From contig CALMID010000126.1 in assembly GCA_937863915.1 (NCBI GenBank), positions 1 to 10,130 of the forward strand: a DNA stretch of 10,130 bases, given 5' to 3'. The translations under genes were made by a program, and so were the position numbers. Shown in pieces: positions 6,607-10,130 of this stretch; within the stretch, counting starts at the first letter, position 1, and the number at the start of each line of letters is the position of its first letter. Origin of the DNA: an uncultured Pseudomonas sp. Its GTDB lineage: Bacteria > Pseudomonadota > Gammaproteobacteria > Pseudomonadales > Pseudomonadaceae. The notes under the pieces are model-generated. The model made no database searches, was not told the DNA's origin, and saw only the letters and a list, made by a program, of their open reading frames with translations.

Positions 6607-6626
6607 GAGTCGCCAGCGAGCGGCTC
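6607..6626 (+). repeat. Possible stem-loop in the speA leader
   Basis: GAGTCGC (6607-6613) can pair with GCGGCTC (6620-6626) around a 6-base loop; six Watson-Crick pairs and one G-U pair form in RNA. It ends 12 bases before the speA ribosome binding site. A competing short pairing of GCGA (6616-6619) with TCGC (6629-6632) is possible. This may be chance in GC-rich DNA; the rest of the 117-base yciH-speA spacer shows only a T-rich stretch just after the yciH stop. Confidence 0.3.
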
Positions 6627-6638
6627 TGTCGCCTAAAC

Positions 6639-6645
6639 AGGAGGA
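6639..6645 (+). promoter_or_regulatory. Strong ribosome binding site fixing the speA start
   Basis: AGGAGGA lies 5 bases (counted from the AGGAGG core) before the ATG at 6650. It decides this start against the in-frame ATG at 6554, whose 32 extra codons lie in the intergenic spacer and have no comparable site. Confidence 0.85.
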
Positions 6646-6649
6646 CGCC

Positions 6650-8563
6650 ATGTCCACACGTCGCACCCGCAAGAACGATGGCAGCCAGTGGACCGTGGCC
6701 GACAGCCGCAGCGTGTATGGCATTCGCCACTGGGGCGCCGGCTACTTCGCCATCAGCGATGCCGGGCATGTCGAGGTCCGTCCCAACCGCGCCGCGCGCA
6801 GTGCCATCGACCTGCACCAGCTGGTGGCCGAGCTGCGCCAGACCGACCTGTCGCTGCCGCTGCTGGTGCGCTTCCCGGACATCCTGCAGGACCGCGTGCG
6901 CCAGCTGACCGGCGCCTTCGACGCCAGCATCGAGCGCCTGGGCTACCGCAACCGCTACACCGCGCTGTACCCGATCAAGGTCAACCAGCAGGAAGCGGTG
7001 GTGGAAAACATCATCGCCACCCAGGACGTTTCCATCGGCCTGGAAGCCGGCTCCAAGCCGGAGCTGCTGGCGGTGCTGGCGCTGGCGCCCAAGGGCGGCA
7101 CCATCGTCTGCAACGGCTACAAGGACCGCGAGTTCATCCGCCTGGCGCTGATGGGGCAGAAGCTCGGCCACAACGTGTTCATCGTCATCGAGAAGGAATC
7201 CGAGGTGCGCCTGGTGATCGAGGAGGCCAAGGAGCTGCAGGTGCTGCCGCAGATCGGCCTGCGCGTGCGCCTGTCCTCGCTGGCTTCCAGCAAGTGGGCC
7301 GACACCGGCGGCGAGAAGTCCAAGTTCGGCCTGTCCGCCGCGCAGATTCTTTCCGTGGTGCAGCGTCTGAAAGAGGCCGGGCTCGACCAGGGCATCCGCC
7401 TGCTGCATTTCCACATGGGCTCGCAGATCGCCAACATCGCCGACTACCGCAAGGGCTTTCGCGAGGCCATCCGCTACTACGGCGAGCTGCGCGCCCTGGG
7501 TCTGCCGGTCGATCACGTGGATGTCGGCGGCGGCCTTGGCGTGGACTACGACGGCACCCATTCGCGCAGTGCCAGCTCGATCAACTACGACATGGAAGAC
7601 TACGCCGCCACCGTGGTCGACATGCTCCGCGAGTTCTGCGACCGCCAGGAAATTCCCCACCCGCACATCTTCTCCGAGAGCGGCCGGGCCATGACCGCGC
7701 ACCATGCCGTGCTGCTGGTGCAGGTGACCGACGTGGAGAAACACAACGACGCCGTGCCCGAGATCGACCCGTCCGCCGAGCAGCCGGAAGTGCTGCAGGT
7801 GCTGATCGAACTGCTGGGCGACAGTGATCCGGAAATGGTTGCCGAGACCTACTGGCGCGCCACCCACTACATCAGCGAGGTGGCCGCGCAGTACTCCGCC
7901 GGCAAGCTGTCGCTGGCGCAGAAGGCCCTGGCCGAACAGTGCTACTTCGCCATCTGCCGGCGCCTGCACAACCAGCTCAAGGCGCGTCAGCGTTCGCACC
8001 GCGCGGTGCTCGACGAACTGAACGACAAGCTGGCGGACAAGTACATCTGCAACTTCTCGGTGTTCCAGAGCCTGCCCGACACCTGGGCGATCGAGCAGAT
8101 CCTGCCGATCCTGCCGCTCAATCGTCTCGACGAGGAACCGCTGCGCCGCGCCGTGCTGCAGGACCTGACCTGCGACTCGGATGGCAAGATCAAACAGTAC
8201 GTCGACGAGCAGTCGATCGAGACCAGCCTGCCGGTGCATGAGCTGCGCGAGGGTGAAGACTATGTGCTGGGCATTTTCCTGGTCGGCGCCTACCAGGAAA
8301 TCCTCGGCGACATGCACAACCTGTTCGGCGATACCGACTCGGTGAACATCTACCAGAACGACGACGGCAGCTTCTACCACGCCGGCATCGAGACCCACGA
8401 CACCATCGAGGACATGCTGCGCTATGTGCACCTGTCGCCCGAGGAGCTGATGACCCACTACCGCGACAAGGTCGCCAGTGCCGACCTCAGCAGCCGCGAG
8501 CGCAGCCAGTTTCTCGACGCCCTGCGCCTGGGTCTGACCCGCTCGTCCTACCTCGCCGAGTAA
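6650..8563 (+). CDS. speA: Biosynthetic arginine decarboxylase
   Basis: This PLP enzyme converts L-arginine to agmatine and CO2, the first step of the agmatine route to putrescine and spermidine. At 637 residues it is full length for SpeA (P. aeruginosa about 636). It has the fold type III alanine-racemase-like barrel with PLP Schiff-base Lys110 in LYPIKVNQQ, a Gly-rich phosphate-binding loop [12 protein letters not shown] near residues 290-300, the [12 protein letters not shown] segment, and the C-terminal conserved Cys508 in LTCDSDGKI, expected in the active site across the dimer. The [20 protein letters not shown] region near the C-terminus is also typical. The start ATG at 6650 has an AGGAGGA site. 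The gene follows yciH by 117 bases and converges with the cyclase gene, with only 4 bases between stop codons. Agmatine and putrescine catabolism leads to GABA, the presumed cargo of the nearby transporter. Confidence 0.97.
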   Translation: MSTRRTRKNDGSQWTVADSRSVYGIRHWGAGYFAISDAGHVEVRPNRAARSAIDLHQLVAELRQTDLSLPLLVRFPDILQDRVRQLTGAFDASIERLGYRNRYTALYPIKVNQQEAVVENIIATQDVSIGLEAGSKPELLAVLALAPKGGTIVCNGYKDREFIRLALMGQKLGHNVFIVIEKESEVRLVIEEAKELQVLPQIGLRVRLSSLASSKWADTGGEKSKFGLSAAQILSVVQRLKEAGLDQGIRLLHFHMGSQIANIADYRKGFREAIRYYGELRALGLPVDHVDVGGGLGVDYDGTHSRSASSINYDMEDYAATVVDMLREFCDRQEIPHPHIFSESGRAMTAHHAVLLVQVTDVEKHNDAVPEIDPSAEQPEVLQVLIELLGDSDPEMVAETYWRATHYISEVAAQYSAGKLSLAQKALAEQCYFAICRRLHNQLKARQRSHRAVLDELNDKLADKYICNFSVFQSLPDTWAIEQILPILPLNRLDEEPLRRAVLQDLTCDSDGKIKQYVDEQSIETSLPVHELREGEDYVLGIFLVGAYQEILGDMHNLFGDTDSVNIYQNDDGSFYHAGIETHDTIEDMLRYVHLSPEELMTHYRDKVASADLSSRERSQFLDALRLGLTRSSYLAE

Positions 8564-8567
8564 GTGC

Positions 8568-10112
8568 CTAGCCGGCCACCGCCGCGGTAGCCGGTAGCTC
8601 ATGCCTGATGTGGTTGCGGCCGTTCTGCTTGGCTTGGTAGAGCATTGCGTCGGCGCGCTTGATGGCTGCGTCCAGTTCTTCGCCAGCGTCCAGCAGCACC
8701 AGGCCGCCACTCAGGGTAACCGGCAGGTCGCCTTGCGGAATGCGCGTGCGCTGGGCCTGCTGGCGCAGGCGCTCGGCCACATGGCCGGCGTCCTCGCCAT
8801 GGGGCAGCAGAAACAGGGCAATGAACTCCTCACCGCCCCAGCGGCAGATCAGGTCGAAGGGGCGACGGCCCTGCAGCAGGTAGTTGCCGACCTGCCTGAG
8901 CACGGCATCGCCGACCGCATGGCCATGCTGGTCGTTGATCTTCTTGAAGAAGTCGATATCCATCAACAGCACGGCGACCTGCTGGTGCTCTCGCTGCGCC
9001 ATGGCCAGTCTGGTGCTGGCCTGCTCGTAGAAACCGCGACGGTTGAGGGTCTGGGTCAGTGGGTCGGTGTGAGTCAGGCGGGTCAGTTCGCCGAGGGCGT
9101 CCATCAGGCGCCAGGCCAGCAGACAGAACAGGGCCAGCAGGCTGGACAGCAGCAGGCCGGGCAGGCTGTCGAAAAAGGCATCCCATTCCAGTTCGTGGCG
9201 CTTGACCTGATGCACCAGCCACAGCTCATGGTCGATCAGCGGGGTGCTCAGCCAGTGGTTGCCGTGGGCGTCGGTTCGCCATTGGTTCAGCTCCGTGCTG
9301 ATGGGCGGCTGGTTCAGCACGGGGTTGGAGACATCGTCCTGGCGTGCGATCACTTGCCCGCTGTCGCTGAGCAGCAGGCTTTCGCCGCTGCTTTCGCCCA
9401 CGTCCAGCAGCTGTTGCAGAGTATCGATCCGCAGGTCCAGGGCGGTGACGCCGAGAAACTGCTGATCGACATAGACCGGCTGGGAGAACGTCATGATCTG
9501 GCCCTTGCCGGCGAGATCGGCGTAGGGGCCGTGGAGGGTCAGGCGGCCGCTGGGATTGGCCTGCGGCAGGTTGCCGAGCCAGTAGGGACGCTGATACAGC
9601 TGCGGGGAAAAATGGAAGCGCTTGAGGGCCGCGTCCGGGGCCAGGTAGATGAAACCGCTGGCCGACAGGTAGTAGACCCAGGCGACTTCCTGGTTGACAT
9701 CCATGACCTCGCGAATGAGCGGGTCGAGTGCCAGTGTGGCCCGGATTTCCCGGCGCTGATCCGCCGAGTACTGCGCCGACAGGGCACCGCTCAGCTGGCC
9801 TTCCCGGCCCGGGCTGGAGTCGATATGCCAGATGCCCAGCTCGGGATGCTGCCTGGTCGGTGGCAGGGCTGGCGGCGGTTTCTGCCGGGCCTGCAGATTG
9901 CCATCGACCAGCAGGTTGCCCATGACCGAGACCTGATCCCAGCGCATCTCCAGAAAGACGCTCAGCAGCTTGGCGCGGCTGGCGAAGATGTTTTCGATCT
10001 GCAGACGCCGTTCGGCGACCCGCTCCTGATACAGGTAGATATTGGTGCTCAGGAGCAATAGGGCCAGGCCGATCACGACGATGGCCAGGCGTTTCTTCGA
10101 GTTGATCAGCAT
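8568..10112 (-). CDS. Membrane diguanylate cyclase with periplasmic Cache-like sensor domain
   Basis: This enzyme should make cyclic di-GMP from two GTP and pass an extracytoplasmic signal to it. From ATG 10112 it has 514 residues: a basic N-terminus, membrane helix 1 at about 8-28, a periplasmic region at about 30-310 resembling a Cache/PDC domain (WVYYLSASGFIYLAP near 145-159, SQPVYVDQQFLGVTALDL near 210-227), membrane helix 2 at about 317-335, and a GGDEF domain at about 345-505. The catalytic site is intact: metal Asp385 in MDIDFFKKIND and GGEEF at 426-430. The inhibitory site RPFD (417-420) sits the standard five residues before it, so product inhibition is expected. There is no EAL domain. 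No clear Shine-Dalgarno precedes the ATG, and the frame stays open through the last 18 bases of the window, so a start further upstream cannot be excluded. The ligand and the specific name are not recognisable. Confidence 0.9.
   Translation of the reverse strand: MLINSKKRLAIVVIGLALLLLSTNIYLYQERVAERRLQIENIFASRAKLLSVFLEMRWDQVSVMGNLLVDGNLQARQKPPPALPPTRQHPELGIWHIDSSPGREGQLSGALSAQYSADQRREIRATLALDPLIREVMDVNQEVAWVYYLSASGFIYLAPDAALKRFHFSPQLYQRPYWLGNLPQANPSGRLTLHGPYADLAGKGQIMTFSQPVYVDQQFLGVTALDLRIDTLQQLLDVGESSGESLLLSDSGQVIARQDDVSNPVLNQPPISTELNQWRTDAHGNHWLSTPLIDHELWLVHQVKRHELEWDAFFDSLPGLLLSSLLALFCLLAWRLMDALGELTRLTHTDPLTQTLNRRGFYEQASTRLAMAQREHQQVAVLLMDIDFFKKINDQHGHAVGDAVLRQVGNYLLQGRRPFDLICRWGGEEFIALFLLPHGEDAGHVAERLRQQAQRTRIPQGDLPVTLSGGLVLLDAGEELDAAIKRADAMLYQAKQNGRNHIRHELPATAAVAG
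8572..8594. terminator. Candidate shared stem-loop at the speA / cyclase convergence
   Basis: CCGGCCACC (8572-8580) pairs with GGTAGCCGG (8586-8594) around a 5-base loop, with one mismatch on the plus strand that becomes a G-U pair in the minus-strand RNA. It overlaps the last codons of the cyclase gene. Neither side has a T tract, so intrinsic termination would be weak. It is the only obvious dyad seen at the point where the two transcripts meet. Confidence 0.35.
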
Positions 10113-10130
10113 GCGGCAGTTCTGGGCTCG

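Noticed and set aside
6191..8710. Very long open frame on the minus strand (839 codons) opposite speA and yciH
   Set aside because: It is antisense to two well-supported genes, crosses their spacer, and its translation is rich in Val, Ala, Gly, His and Gln with no recognisable domain. This is the usual shadow frame in GC-rich coding DNA.
8601..10061. Plus-strand open frame of 486 codons opposite the diguanylate cyclase gene
   Set aside because: The minus strand has intact GGEEF and RxxD motifs and two membrane helices; the plus frame is low-information antisense.
1..10130. CRISPR arrays, insertion sequences, phage genes, tRNA or rRNA genes
   Set aside because: No regularly spaced repeats, transposase or integrase-like frames, or tRNA/rRNA-like segments were seen; the window is packed with housekeeping and transport genes.

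Overview
The window is GC-rich gammaproteobacterial chromosome, most likely from a Pseudomonas (inference). The speA and yciH products look pseudomonad. The left-hand block matches, from memory, the agtS-agtR-agtABCD locus of P. aeruginosa for uptake of 4-aminobutyrate (GABA) and 5-aminovalerate. No insertion sequences, phage genes, CRISPR arrays, tRNA or rRNA genes are visible, and the genes are tightly packed.

Left block, minus strand, read from 5814 down to 1. A hybrid sensor kinase (agtS-like: periplasmic solute-binding domain, one membrane segment, two PAS domains, HisKA_3 and HATPase) overlaps its NarL/FixJ-type response regulator (agtR-like) by a GTGA. A 136-base gap with a perfect dyad follows. 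Then come an ABC ATPase (agtA-like), a PotD-family periplasmic binding protein (agtB-like), a 119-base gap holding three tandem hairpins, and the first 109 codons of an inner-membrane permease (agtC-like) that runs off the left edge. The proposed logic is that the kinase senses a small ligand outside the inner membrane, activates the regulator, and the regulator switches on the transporter downstream.

Middle, plus strand. A 346-base divergent spacer (5815-6160) holds a plausible sigma-70 promoter and a hairpin-rich leader. It is followed by yciH (SUI1/eIF1-like translation factor with a Cys cluster) and speA (biosynthetic arginine decarboxylase). SpeA makes agmatine, the entry to putrescine. 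Putrescine is degraded to GABA, so the polyamine synthesis gene and the presumed GABA/aminovalerate importer sit side by side.

Right end, minus strand. A two-TM, Cache-type diguanylate cyclase with intact GGEEF and RxxD sites converges on speA with only 4 bases between stop codons. Its start lies close to the right edge.

No clearly new biological system was found. The points most worth checking are the triple hairpin between binding-protein and permease genes, the dyad upstream of the transporter, the altered ligand pocket of the sensor, the structured yciH leader, and the agt/speA juxtaposition.
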